Below, piece by piece: positions 1 to 5,798 of a DNA stretch of 30,444 bases (position 1 is the first letter of the stretch; every line of letters starts with the position of its first letter). The stretch is taken from IMG/VR virus record IMGVR_UViG_3300045116_000064, positions 1 to 30,444 of that record; one strand, 5' to 3'. Both the position numbers and the translations under genes were made by a program. The notes below the pieces were generated by a model. That model was given only the letters and a program-made list of their open reading frames with translations, ran no database searches and had not been told where the DNA came from. Source of the stretch: a virus.

Positions 1-2
1 TA

Positions 3-194
3 AAAAAAATAGTAGGTAATTTTCTAGTTTTGGAAGATGCCGCTTGGGTTGCGGATAGTGGAAGATTCAGACAAGCAATTATGGAAGGAACATTAGATGA
101 AGTAGAACCTGTTGATGTTGAAATGTATTTAAACATTGAATCAATTATTGATGCTTTTGAATGGAAAAAAGATTTGCCTCGTGAACAGAAATAA
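3..194 (+). CDS. Partial phage protein of unknown function (5' end cut off)
   Basis: An open frame enters from the left edge and ends at TAA 192-194, giving at least 63 residues. It contains FLVLEDAAWVADSGRF and TLDEVEPVDVEMYLNIESI. Phage proteins of unknown function often contain a similar segment of the form DAAWVxDSGRF...LDEVEP, so I take it as a conserved phage hypothetical. That family link is from memory. The end of the protein is charged and soluble-looking, with no membrane segment. The next ATG follows two bases after the stop, the spacing seen at most gene junctions here. Function is unknown. Confidence 0.6.
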   Translation, partial: KKIVGNFLVLEDAAWVADSGRFRQAIMEGTLDEVEPVDVEMYLNIESIIDAFEWKKDLPREQK

Positions 195-196
195 AT

Positions 197-415
197 ATGA
201 ATATTCAATTATTTAATATTAATACTCTATGGAGCGGGAGCAGGAGCAGGAGTAGGAACAGGAGTTGGATCAGGAGCTGGAGCGGGAGCAGGAGCTGGAG
301 TAGGAGCTGGAGCAGGAGTTGGAGCAGGAGTTGGAGCAGGAGCTGGAGCGGGGGCAGGAGCAGGAGTAGGAGTTGGAGCAGGAGTTGGAGCAGGAGCTGG
401 AGCGGAAGTTATTAA
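197..415 (+). CDS. Possible repeat protein read through the GGAGCN array
   Basis: The ATG lies two bases after the previous stop in the usual AAATATG context, and the frame stays open to TAA 413-415 (72 residues). The product is a Ser-Arg/Trp/Gly repeat because it reads the hexamer array as AGY-NGG. This composition is odd for a real protein. The alternative + frame (codons in phase with 231) reads Gly-Ala/Val throughout, is preceded by a hydrophobic stretch (IFNYLILILY), lacks an ATG, and continues without a stop into the gene at 429. Which frame is translated, or whether a single-base indel separates ATG 197 from the Gly-Ala frame, cannot be settled here. Confidence 0.3.
   Translation: MNIQLFNINTLWSGSRSRSRNRSWIRSWSGSRSWSRSWSRSWSRSWSRSWSGGRSRSRSWSRSWSRSWSGSY
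231..404 (+). repeat. Tandem hexanucleotide array, 29 units of GGAGCN type
   Basis: Twenty-nine consecutive six-base units of the form GGA-G[C/T]N run from 231 to 404. Only one unit starts with GGG, and ACA or TCA replaces GCN once each. In phase with 231 the array encodes Gly alternating with Ala, Val, Thr or Ser. On the opposite strand it would encode Pro-Ala/Thr. A longer block of roughly six units recurs near 310-357 and 371-404, a sign of slipped duplication. The array is clearly richer in G than its surroundings. Confidence 0.95.
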
Positions 416-428
416 AATAATTAAACTT

Positions 429-665
429 ATGACAACAATAGAAGAAGTAGCAAGTAAGGGAGGGAAATCTACTTGCAAGAAATATGGTAAAGAATACTAT
501 AGGAAACTGGCTAAAAAAAGCTGGAAAGGAAAAATTGGTTTTGTTTGGTATTGCAGTAGATGTTTAGGTATGCCAGCTAGATTAATAAGTGAAAAGAAAA
601 CTAGATTAGGAACTTGCAAGAAGTGTGGTGCTAAAAAATTACCATTAATTAAAATTAAGGTATAA
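429..665 (+). CDS. Small zinc-ribbon-like protein with a GGK/AKKSW motif
   Basis: A 78-residue basic protein. Its C-terminal half has two CxxC knuckles, YCSRC and TCKKC, about 22 residues apart, which suggests a small zinc ribbon. Its N-terminal half (SKGGKSTCKKYGKEYYRKLA followed by KKSWKGK) resembles the short conserved motif ASKGGKARAKKLSPEERxxIAxKAAxARW found in many small phage and plasmid proteins, here in a degenerate form. The family link is from memory. A nucleic-acid-binding role is likely but unproven. The same frame is open upstream through the Gly-Ala repeat to base 201, so a longer fused product cannot be ruled out. ATG 429 sits in the usual AAACTTATG context. Confidence 0.7.
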   Translation: MTTIEEVASKGGKSTCKKYGKEYYRKLAKKSWKGKIGFVWYCSRCLGMPARLISEKKTRLGTCKKCGAKKLPLIKIKV

Positions 666-670
666 ATAAT

Positions 671-841
671 ATGAGCTTATATGACATCACAAAAAAAACA
701 ATGGAAATGGAGCATGAGGAAGGCTTAAAAGAAGGTATTAATCTAAGAGAACAGCAACAAAAATTTCTTGAAACAATGACTGTAGGTAAGATGAGGTATA
801 GACACAATCAAGAAAAATATATAAGACTTTTTAAGTATTAA
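671..841 (+). CDS. Small hypothetical protein, 56 residues
   Basis: ATG 671 lies five bases after the previous stop in the AATAATATG context typical of this genome, and the frame ends at TAA 839-841. The product starts MSLYDITKKTMEMEHEEGLK and is rich in Glu, Lys and Gln, predicted helical and soluble. It fills an otherwise empty gap between two accepted genes on the same strand. I do not recognise a family. Confidence 0.55.
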   Translation: MSLYDITKKTMEMEHEEGLKEGINLREQQQKFLETMTVGKMRYRHNQEKYIRLFKY

Positions 842-858
842 ATTTAATATTTAAATTT

Positions 859-1452
859 ATGTTTTGTAAATATTATTCTAAATGTAAATTATATAGTCCT
901 AGTAGCTATACTTGTACTAAAAAAGGAGGAGGAGACCATTGTGGTATTTGGAGAGAATTTAATGAAATTAAAAAAGTTAAATGGAAAATGTTTTATCAAT
1001 ATATAGTTAAAAATAATCTAAAAATATGTTGGCATTTTAGAAAGGATATTTTGTATGGCATATTGGCTATATTAATCGGTGCAATAATTGGTTATATGTT
1101 TTGGTGTGTTTCTAGCCAAGAAGATGAACAAAGAATAGACCTTTGGACAGCAAGCGAACATCATCATGAACATATTGTAAGAATAGAAAGACCAGTTTAT
1201 TCTGTAATAAAAACTTTTCAAAATATTACTTGTTATACTTGGACAGGAAATAAAATGGCTAATGGAATTTATCCTACTAAAGGATATGTTGCTAATAATC
1301 AATATTCATTTGGGACAAAGGTTGAAATATTAGGTAATATTTATATAGTTGGAGATAGAATTGGTCATTCAAGTGATTGGGATTTATATTTTGATTCTTA
1401 TGAAAATTGTATTAAATTTGGAAGAAAAATAACTAACGTAAAGATATTATGA
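859..1452 (+). CDS. Membrane-anchored 3D-domain protein (putative lytic transglycosylase-like)
   Basis: A 197-residue protein. Residues 1-30 hold five cysteines (FCKYYSKCKLY, YTC, DHC), possibly metal-binding. Residues about 64-84 (ILYGILAILIGAIIGYMFW) form one transmembrane helix. The C-terminal part, about 123-197, matches the 3D domain: a start like TCYTWTGNKMANG, then FGTKVEI, then three aspartates in GDRIGHSSDWDLYFDS (D166, D175, D179), then FGRK and a terminal VKIL. The 3D domain is named for three conserved Asp residues and occurs in MltA-like transglycosylases and resuscitation-type cell-wall proteins. The likely role is cleavage or binding of peptidoglycan at the membrane. The stop overlaps the next start by four bases. 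Confidence 0.75.
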   Translation: MFCKYYSKCKLYSPSSYTCTKKGGGDHCGIWREFNEIKKVKWKMFYQYIVKNNLKICWHFRKDILYGILAILIGAIIGYMFWCVSSQEDEQRIDLWTASEHHHEHIVRIERPVYSVIKTFQNITCYTWTGNKMANGIYPTKGYVANNQYSFGTKVEILGNIYIVGDRIGHSSDWDLYFDSYENCIKFGRKITNVKIL

Positions 1453-1634
1453 ATAAAAAAAATAAAAAAATAGCTGATAAAGCAGTAAAAAAAATGGTCA
1501 AAGAATATGATAAATGTCTTAAGATGATGGGGAATGAAGAACCAATAGGAGTTTCACAGTGGGCGCAATATGGAAAGAAAATGGGATACTGGGATTATTT
1601 TGAAAAAGAAATAATAAAAAAATATATTAAATAA
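1449..1634 (+). CDS. Small basic hypothetical protein, 61 residues
   Basis: Starts by ATGA overlap with the 3D-domain gene and ends at TAA 1632-1634. The N-terminus is a lysine-rich stretch (MNKKNKKIADKAVKKMVKEY), followed by an acidic-aromatic C-terminal half containing WAQYGKKMGYWDYF. No membrane segment or cysteine motif is visible. The tight overlap makes it a credible gene translated together with the one before. Function is unknown. Confidence 0.6.
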   Translation: MNKKNKKIADKAVKKMVKEYDKCLKMMGNEEPIGVSQWAQYGKKMGYWDYFEKEIIKKYIK

Positions 1635-1635
1635 T

Positions 1636-1648
1636 CGTTCTTTAACAA
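1636..1648 (+). promoter_or_regulatory. boxA-like antitermination motif (candidate)
   Basis: The sequence CGTTCTTTAACAA is close to the bacterial rrn boxA consensus TGCTCTTTAACA, differing at two aligned positions. It marks the left border of the GC-richer island and lies just upstream of a strong Shine-Dalgarno sequence. No boxB-like hairpin was found next to it. The assignment is by motif resemblance only. Confidence 0.35.
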
Positions 1649-1655
1649 GAGAAGT

Positions 1656-1665
1656 AAGGAGGTGA
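1656..1665 (+). promoter_or_regulatory. Strong Shine-Dalgarno sequence
   Basis: AAGGAGGTGA is a full match to the anti-Shine-Dalgarno end of 16S rRNA, five bases from AAGGAGG to ATG 1668. This is one of only two such sites in the window and it fixes the start of the 45-residue gene. Confidence 0.8.
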
Positions 1666-1667
1666 GA

Positions 1668-1805
1668 ATGGACTTCGGACTGGCAATCGCCAAAGCTCTG
1701 GCGTGGTGCAACGACAACTGGGAAATGCTGGAAACAATCGCTCTCGCAACAACAATCGGACTGGCAAGCGGATACTCCGTGTTCTGGATGTTCAAACTGA
1801 AATGA
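1668..1805 (+). CDS. Small membrane protein of the GC-richer island, 45 residues
   Basis: The perfect Shine-Dalgarno sequence fixes the start. The product begins MDFGLAIAKALAWCNDNW and has one predicted transmembrane helix in residues about 22-42 (LETIALATTIGLASGYSVFW), ending in a short basic tail (MFKLK). Its codons (CTG, GCC, ATC, TTC, GAC) differ sharply from the A/T-ending codons of its neighbours: bases 1681-1740 have 32 G or C of 60, against 18 of 60 in 1561-1620. The stop overlaps the next gene (ATGA). A signal, toxin-like or inhibitory membrane peptide is conceivable, but I do not recognise a family. Confidence 0.65.
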   Translation: MDFGLAIAKALAWCNDNWEMLETIALATTIGLASGYSVFWMFKLK

Positions 1806-1963
1806 AGCAAAGCAAAGCAGTAAACAAGTTGTTGGAAATGGCAGATAAACTTCAAATGGAAAGCTGGGAGATACGAAAGAAAAAAGACATCAAGGGCAAA
1901 CAGTGGATGGTGTTGACGAATATCGCTACGAACACTGAAATCGCGCGAATCCGTCTCGTTTAA
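1802..1963 (+). CDS. Small hypothetical protein of the GC-richer island, 53 residues
   Basis: I choose the ATG at 1802 because it overlaps the stop of the preceding gene as ATGA, rather than an earlier in-frame ATG at 1703 that would read backwards through most of that gene. The product is basic, starting MKQSKAVNKLLEMADKLQ, with a central WEIRKKKDIKGKQWMVL segment that could form a beta hairpin and a C-terminal IARIRLV. No cysteine or membrane motif. Base use matches the preceding small gene, so the two appear to have arrived together. Function is unknown. Confidence 0.6.
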   Translation: MKQSKAVNKLLEMADKLQMESWEIRKKKDIKGKQWMVLTNIATNTEIARIRLV

Positions 1964-1984
1964 TCTCACAACCTCACAAGGTAC

Positions 1985-2011
1985 GGGACAAACCTTTTTC
2001 TAAATTGTCCC
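1985..2011 (+). repeat. Inverted repeat closing the GC-richer island
   Basis: GGGACAA (1985-1991) pairs perfectly with TTGTCCC (2005-2011) around a 13-base loop that contains TTTTT. There is no T run after the stem, so it is not a typical intrinsic terminator. It stands where the sequence returns to AT-rich phage composition. Confidence 0.5.
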
Positions 2012-2033
2012 ATATTTCAAAATATATTAATTT

Positions 2034-2411
2034 ATGGAGCTAAAAATAATAAAAATAAACAGTCATATTCTAAAGATAATAGGCGGGGCTGAACTACCTT
2101 GTAAAATTGACGATACCAATTATGCGATTATTAAAGGAGAAATAGGTGTATATGAAGTAAGTCGAAAGAATAATGAAAATGGTTCGTATGATTTAATTTA
2201 TAAGGCAAAATTTACTTCTAATATTGAAGTGGAGCAGGGAGAAAAAAAGATAATCGCTAAGAACAAAAATACTAAATCTCAACAAATGAGGCGATTATTA
2301 TGGGCAATTGCCAATTCAAATGGTGAAGATGGCGATGCCTATTATGATATTATTATGGATAAAATTATGGTTAATATAGATGAAGTAATTAATTATTTAA
2401 AGAATAAATAA
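2034..2411 (+). CDS. Phage hypothetical protein next to the HNH gene
   Basis: A 125-residue protein. The N-terminal two thirds looks beta-rich and is soluble. The C-terminal part contains KNKNTKSQQMRRLLWAIANS, an acidic spacer, then AYYDIIMDKIMVNIDEVINYL, predicted helical. This tail resembles the end of a class of phage proteins that carry a KSxSQxLRxxLW-like segment followed by an FYxxxMxKIIExIK-like helix and that often neighbour recombination genes. That comparison is from memory and weak. Gap to the next gene is a single base. A part in phage DNA recombination is a guess from context. Confidence 0.6.
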   Translation: MELKIIKINSHILKIIGGAELPCKIDDTNYAIIKGEIGVYEVSRKNNENGSYDLIYKAKFTSNIEVEQGEKKIIAKNKNTKSQQMRRLLWAIANSNGEDGDAYYDIIMDKIMVNIDEVINYLKNK

Positions 2412-2412
2412 T

Positions 2413-2811
2413 ATGTGGGGAAAAGTTAAATTAAATAAAGCTGATATTAAATTTTCTTTGTATGTAAGAGAAAAAGCCAATTGGAAATGTGATTTTTGCC
2501 ATAAAGATTATTCTCAAAATCATCGTGGCCTTCAAGTTTCTCATTATTGGTCTCGCAGACATGAAAGCACTAGATACGATGAAGAAAATTGCAATGCGTT
2601 TTGTATTTATCATCATCATTATTTGGGTCATGGTGAAGGAAGAGATGAATATCGGGCATTTAAAATTAAAGAATTAGGTAAATCTGGCTTTGATTTGCTG
2701 GATTATAGGGCGCATCAATATTGTAAAAAGGATAGAAAAATGCAATATTTAAAGTGGAAATTGGCATATGAAAAATTAATACAAAAAAGTATTGACAAAT
2801 ATTATAAATAG
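2413..2811 (+). CDS. NinG/Rap-like HNH-type nuclease
   Basis: A 132-residue protein with a zinc-bound HNH-like core: CDFC (residues 26-29), then LQVSHYWSRRHESTRYDEEN (H44), then CNAFCIYHHHYLG (C64 and nearby His). The order CxxC, SHYxSRxxxxxRxxxxN, C-rich/His segment, and a following EYRAFKIKELG matches lambda NinG (Rap), a Holliday-junction-type recombination endonuclease that acts on branched DNA. The second metal pair is C...H rather than the more usual CxxC. The end of the gene overlaps the -35 box of the promoter at 2792. A general HNH packaging nuclease is the alternative, since it stands shortly before the terminase genes. Confidence 0.7.
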   Translation: MWGKVKLNKADIKFSLYVREKANWKCDFCHKDYSQNHRGLQVSHYWSRRHESTRYDEENCNAFCIYHHHYLGHGEGRDEYRAFKIKELGKSGFDLLDYRAHQYCKKDRKMQYLKWKLAYEKLIQKSIDKYYK

Positions 2812-2819
2812 TATATAGT
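2792..2819 (+). promoter_or_regulatory. Sigma-70-like promoter upstream of the structured RNA
   Basis: A consensus TTGACA (2792-2797), a 16-base spacer and TATAGT (2814-2819, five of six matches to TATAAT). Transcription would begin near 2826, right where the structured region starts. The -35 box lies inside the end of the HNH gene. Confidence 0.65.
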
Positions 2820-2826
2820 GAAAATA

Positions 2827-3024
2827 GGGAAAATTTATTTTTTCCGAAACCATATAAGCAGGGAAAGACATGGGCTTTAGCTCATTGCTCCGAATAAAAA
2901 CGGAGCTTCCCTGCAACATGGGTTTATCTATTTATTACGATTTAATCCTAAAAAGGCAATGATCATAAATTTAATATTAAAAATTAAATAAATCCGATTA
3001 AAATCTAATTAAATCGGGTTTTTT
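2827..3024 (+). ncRNA. Candidate structured RNA upstream of the terminase genes
   Basis: Starting just after the promoter, the RNA can fold into a first hairpin (GGAAAA 2828-2833 with TTTTCC 2840-2845), then a long closed domain: AAACCAT (2847-2853) with ATGGGTTT (2918-2925, one bulge), GCAGGGA (2858-2864) with TCCCTGC (2908-2914), enclosing two hairpins, ATGGGC/GCTCAT (2870-2875 with 2880-2885, one GU pair) and GCTCCG/CGGAGC (2887-2892 with 2901-2906). The inner part is a three-way junction. The transcript would end at the terminator at 2991-3024, giving about 200 bases. No protein is encoded here. It does not match a riboswitch class that I can recognise by eye. Confidence 0.55.
2991..3024 (+). 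terminator. Intrinsic terminator
   Basis: AATCCGATT (2991-2999) pairs with AATCGGGTT (3012-3020), nine pairs with one GU, around a 12-base loop. Six T residues (3019-3024) follow the GC part. It ends the candidate RNA and lies 20 bases before the next start codon. Confidence 0.75.
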
Positions 3025-3043
3025 ATTATTTAAAATCAATATT

Positions 3044-3277
3044 ATGGAACTTAATCTTCAAGAAGAATTAAAAAAAATACAATCTGTAAAAGAACAAGTC
3101 ATTAAAGAAGCTCAACAGATTTATGCTGTTTATAATCAAAAGGAACAAGGAATAGTTAAATTGCAGGGGCAAGAGGCTTATTTATTGGATTTAATTAAAC
3201 AAGAAGAAGAAAAAAAGAAAACAGATGGAAAACAAGAAGAAACTGTTGACTCTCTTAAAAAGACAATAAAATTATGA
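3044..3277 (+). CDS. Small coiled-coil protein before terminase
   Basis: A 77-residue, highly charged protein starting MELNLQEELKKIQSVKEQ. It is almost entirely helix-forming residues with heptad-like hydrophobic spacing, broken only by a short Gly-Gln segment near residue 38, so a helical hairpin or coiled coil is likely. It opens the packaging operon and overlaps the next start by four bases (ATGA). A helper or regulator of packaging is possible. I do not recognise the family. Confidence 0.6.
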   Translation: MELNLQEELKKIQSVKEQVIKEAQQIYAVYNQKEQGIVKLQGQEAYLLDLIKQEEEKKKTDGKQEETVDSLKKTIKL

Positions 3278-3717
3278 ATGAAAGCGGGATTAAATCCGAA
3301 GTAAAACCGTTAAAAGAACCTGGAACTGGTTTGTTTGCTAAAGGAAATTCTGGGGGACCTGGAAGACCTCCTGGCGTTAAAAATTTTACTACTAAAGTTA
3401 GGGAAGCATTAGAAAAAATATCAGAAGGCGGGAAACATACTTATGAGGAATTATTTGTAAAGGCTATTTTGAAAAAAGCGATTGCTGACCAGGATGCTAC
3501 TATAATTAAGTTGATATGGAATTATCTTGATGGAATGCCTGACCAAAATTTACATATTGATAAATATAAAGAAGAAATAGACGATTTTTATGATTCATTA
3601 CCCGAACTACAACAAAATACGAGCACAATTAAAAATGGAATTAAACGATTGGCAGAAAAAAGTAGCACAGAACAATGCGAGGTTCAAAACGATAGTAGCG
3701 GGAAGAAGGTCGGGTAA
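3274..3717 (+). CDS. Putative terminase small subunit
   Basis: A 147-residue protein directly before the large terminase. Residues about 20-36 carry FAKGNSGGPGRPPG, the Gly-Pro-rich motif seen at the N-terminus of DUF5681-type phage proteins and some small terminases. The middle (residues 40-95) is predicted helical and is followed by a Ser/Lys-rich tail. Its role would be to recognise phage DNA and load the large subunit. The last 128 bases overlap the large-subunit frame, including its Walker A codons, which is unusually long, so the Ser/Thr-rich tail may be little constrained. Assignment rests on position and motif rather than a clear domain match. Confidence 0.65.
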   Translation: MNESGIKSEVKPLKEPGTGLFAKGNSGGPGRPPGVKNFTTKVREALEKISEGGKHTYEELFVKAILKKAIADQDATIIKLIWNYLDGMPDQNLHIDKYKEEIDDFYDSLPELQQNTSTIKNGIKRLAEKSSTEQCEVQNDSSGKKVG

Positions 3718-4837
3718 AACTTTTTATGTTGCTTATGAGGAGATTATTGTTAAGGAGTTTTTTAAGAAAAATAAAAATATTTGGATAGTAGCGCCAAATT
3801 ATGATTTAACGCAAAGAGTATGGGATGAATTATATAGTGTTTGTGTTAATCGTTTGCGAAATTGGGTAGTACAATTGGTTAATAGTAAAGGTTCATTTAA
3901 AATTAAAACGGTATTAAATACTGTAATTGAAGCAAAATCTGCTGATGATCCACAGACATTAGTAGGAAAAGGGATTGATTTATTGATTATTGATGAGGCT
4001 GGAAAGGTTAAAGCTAAGGCTTGGAAAGAGAGTTTAATGCCTACTTTAATTGATAGACATGGTAGAGTTGTATTAATTGGCACACCTAAAGGCAAGAATT
4101 GGTTTTATGAAATGTATATGAAGGGACAGGATGGCCATAATGATTATGCTAGTTGGAGATATAGCAGTTATGCCAATAATACTATTACTAAAGAAGAAAT
4201 TGATAGTTTGGCTAATGAAATGGATGAGACTGAAAAAAGGCAGGAAATATTAGCAGAGTTTATTGAAGGAGCAGGACAAGTATTTCGTAATATAAATAAT
4301 TGTATTAAAGGAATTTATGAAAAATATAAAGAAGGATGCCAATATGTTATGGGAATTGATCTTGCTAAACATCAGGATTTTACGGTTATTAAAATAGGAA
4401 GAGTTGATACTAAGCAGGTAGTATTTACTGATAGATTTAATCAATTAGATTGGAGTTTAATTAAGACAAGAATTAAATTGGTGGCTGATAAGTATAATAA
4501 TCCATTTGGTTTGATTGATAGTACGGGAGTTGGTGATCCAATATTTGATGATTTAACTAATATGGGATTGAATTTACAAGCGTTTAAATTTACTACAGAA
4601 AGCAAGAATGAATTAGTAAAAGGATTAGCGGTAGATTTAGAAAATGAAAATATATTTATTCCTGCTGAAGATAAGAATTGTATCGCTGAATTGGAGTATT
4701 ATCAATATGAGCAAATGGCAACTGGCAAGTTTAGATATGGCGCACCAGAAGGATTACATGATGATGATGTTACAGCATTAATGTTAATGTCTAAAGCGTT
4801 AAGGGATAAAAAAGAACCGCAATTATTTATATTATGA
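3590..4837 (+). CDS. terL: Terminase large subunit
   Basis: A complete 415-residue packaging motor and nuclease. Residue numbers follow ATG 3590. ATPase: Walker A GRRSGKT (38-44), Walker B LLIIDE (131-136), coupling motif GTPKG (164-168). Nuclease of RNase H fold: GIDLAKHQDFTV (D257), GLIDSTGVGDP (D310) and HDDDVTALM (D391-D393). All the expected acidic residues are present. Its N-terminus is uncertain: ATG 3590 is the first in frame after TAG 3578-3580, but ATG 3635 (MELNDWQKKV) would remove 15 residues and still keep the domain. It pumps DNA into the prohead at the portal and cuts it. Its end overlaps the glycan cassette by four bases. Confidence 0.95.
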   Translation: MIHYPNYNKIRAQLKMELNDWQKKVAQNNARFKTIVAGRRSGKTFYVAYEEIIVKEFFKKNKNIWIVAPNYDLTQRVWDELYSVCVNRLRNWVVQLVNSKGSFKIKTVLNTVIEAKSADDPQTLVGKGIDLLIIDEAGKVKAKAWKESLMPTLIDRHGRVVLIGTPKGKNWFYEMYMKGQDGHNDYASWRYSSYANNTITKEEIDSLANEMDETEKRQEILAEFIEGAGQVFRNINNCIKGIYEKYKEGCQYVMGIDLAKHQDFTVIKIGRVDTKQVVFTDRFNQLDWSLIKTRIKLVADKYNNPFGLIDSTGVGDPIFDDLTNMGLNLQAFKFTTESKNELVKGLAVDLENENIFIPAEDKNCIAELEYYQYEQMATGKFRYGAPEGLHDDDVTALMLMSKALRDKKEPQLFIL

Positions 4838-5433
4838 AATTTATATTTAGTTTTGATGATTATTGTGAAGAAAATTATAAATTAGCTAATCTTTTAGCTG
4901 AATTTAACATCAAGGCTATATTTTTTATTGACAAGGTTGATAATCCAATAGCGGAAGGGCAAGTAAGATGGCTTGATTCTAAGGGACATGAATTGGGTGG
5001 ACATACAATTAATCATCCTGTTTTAAGATTATTGTCTATGGAATTACAGAGATATGAAATAGTTGAATGCAAAAAATTGATTGAGATTGCAATTCATAAG
5101 AAAATAGAATGGTTTGCTTATCCAAAAGGAAAATATAATGAAACAACAAAAGAATTAGTTAAGAAAGCAAAATATAAATATGCAAGAACGGTGGATGTTG
5201 GTTATTTATATAATGTGGATAATTATGCTATAAAAACTACATTGCATATTTATGATAGAGCTGAATATAATGGGAAAAACTGGTTTGATTATGGTAAATA
5301 TATGATTGAAAAAACTAAAGATTTAAAAGATATTGATTTTCATATTTGGGGGCATGCTTGGGAAATAGATAAGTTTGAATATTGGAATAAATTTAAAGAA
5401 TTTTTAACATTAATAAAAAAGTATGAAACTTAA
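4834..5433 (+). CDS. Polysaccharide deacetylase (NodB/CE4-like)
   Basis: A 199-residue protein with the NodB fold motifs in order: FSFDD (residues 5-9, catalytic base and metal Asp), HTINHP (57-62, metal HxxxH), FAYPKGKYN (94-102), and a late HIWGHAWE (170-177) in place of the usual motif 5. Such enzymes remove N-acetyl groups from N-acetylglucosamine or N-acetylgalactosamine residues in chitin-like oligomers, peptidoglycan or exopolysaccharide. There is no signal peptide, so it should act in the cytoplasm, for example on a nucleotide- or lipid-linked sugar. It begins inside the last codons of terL and leads the glycan cassette. Confidence 0.85.
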   Translation: MKFIFSFDDYCEENYKLANLLAEFNIKAIFFIDKVDNPIAEGQVRWLDSKGHELGGHTINHPVLRLLSMELQRYEIVECKKLIEIAIHKKIEWFAYPKGKYNETTKELVKKAKYKYARTVDVGYLYNVDNYAIKTTLHIYDRAEYNGKNWFDYGKYMIEKTKDLKDIDFHIWGHAWEIDKFEYWNKFKEFLTLIKKYET

Positions 5434-5587
5434 AACAAACGTATTATCAACATTGGAATTAATAGTTTATTATTTAACTTGTGTAATATCATTACTAAGT
5501 GCGTGGATTATTAAAATTATTATTAAAAAAGCTATTATTGAATCCTTAAGAGAACATGAATCATGGAAACAAGATAATGGTTTTTAA
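5423..5587 (+). CDS. Small single-span membrane protein, 54 residues
   Basis: ATG 5423 overlaps the end of the deacetylase gene by 11 bases and the frame ends at TAA 5585-5587. The product has one strong transmembrane helix (about residues 11-36, LELIVYYLTCVISLLSAW and a following Ile-rich run) and a charged C-terminus ending REHESWKQDNGF. It may hold cassette enzymes at the membrane or act on the envelope. Family not recognised. Confidence 0.6.
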   Translation: MKLKTNVLSTLELIVYYLTCVISLLSAWIIKIIIKKAIIESLREHESWKQDNGF

Positions 5588-5591
5588 TTAT

Positions 5592-5798
5592 ATGGAAATT
5601 AAAGAAGAAATTATAAATGGTTTTAAAAAAGAATTATATCTATCTCGTATTAGACATAAAAGATTATCTGCTGAACAATTTACAATTAAAGGAAGTTTAA
5701 ATGAGAATATTGTTAAACAGATAGCGAACGAAAAAAAGATGCAGGAAGAATATGAAAAAATAATAAAAATAGCAGAAGATGAAGATATTTATAGCTAA
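5592..5798 (+). CDS. Small charged hypothetical protein, 68 residues
   Basis: I place the start at ATG 5592, four bases after the preceding stop in the usual TTATATG context. An in-frame ATG at 5556 would run back into the small membrane protein gene. The product (MEIKEEIINGFKKELYLSRI...) is helical and rich in Lys and Glu, with no recognisable motif, and ends in an acidic stretch (IAEDEDIYS). It overlaps the glycosyltransferase start by 20 bases. Confidence 0.6.
   Translation: MEIKEEIINGFKKELYLSRIRHKRLSAEQFTIKGSLNENIVKQIANEKKMQEEYEKIIKIAEDEDIYS

Noticed and set aside
227-478. Minus-strand frame with a hydrophobic start and a Pro-Ala/Thr repeat
   Set aside because: It is antisense to the repeat array and to the start of the convincing zinc-ribbon gene at 429. 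All other genes are on the + strand, and the Pro-Ala pattern is just the reverse reading of the hexamers.
1703-1801. Earlier start (ATG 1703) for the 53-residue gene
   Set aside because: It would overlap most of the 45-residue gene. The ATGA overlap at 1802 is the pattern used throughout this genome.
1595-1969. Minus-strand frame across the GC-richer island
   Set aside because: It is antisense to two overlapping genes, one with a perfect Shine-Dalgarno sequence, and has no initiation signal of its own.
2840-2925. Hammerhead ribozyme, suggested by CGAAAC next to a hairpin
   Set aside because: The required CUGANGA core is missing on the other side of the hairpin.
2827-2925. Purine-type riboswitch, suggested by the three-way junction
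   Set aside because: The loop lengths and conserved junction bases of that class are not present.
5556-5591. Earlier start for the 68-residue protein
   Set aside because: It overlaps the small membrane protein gene. ATG 5592 follows that gene's stop by four bases in the usual context.
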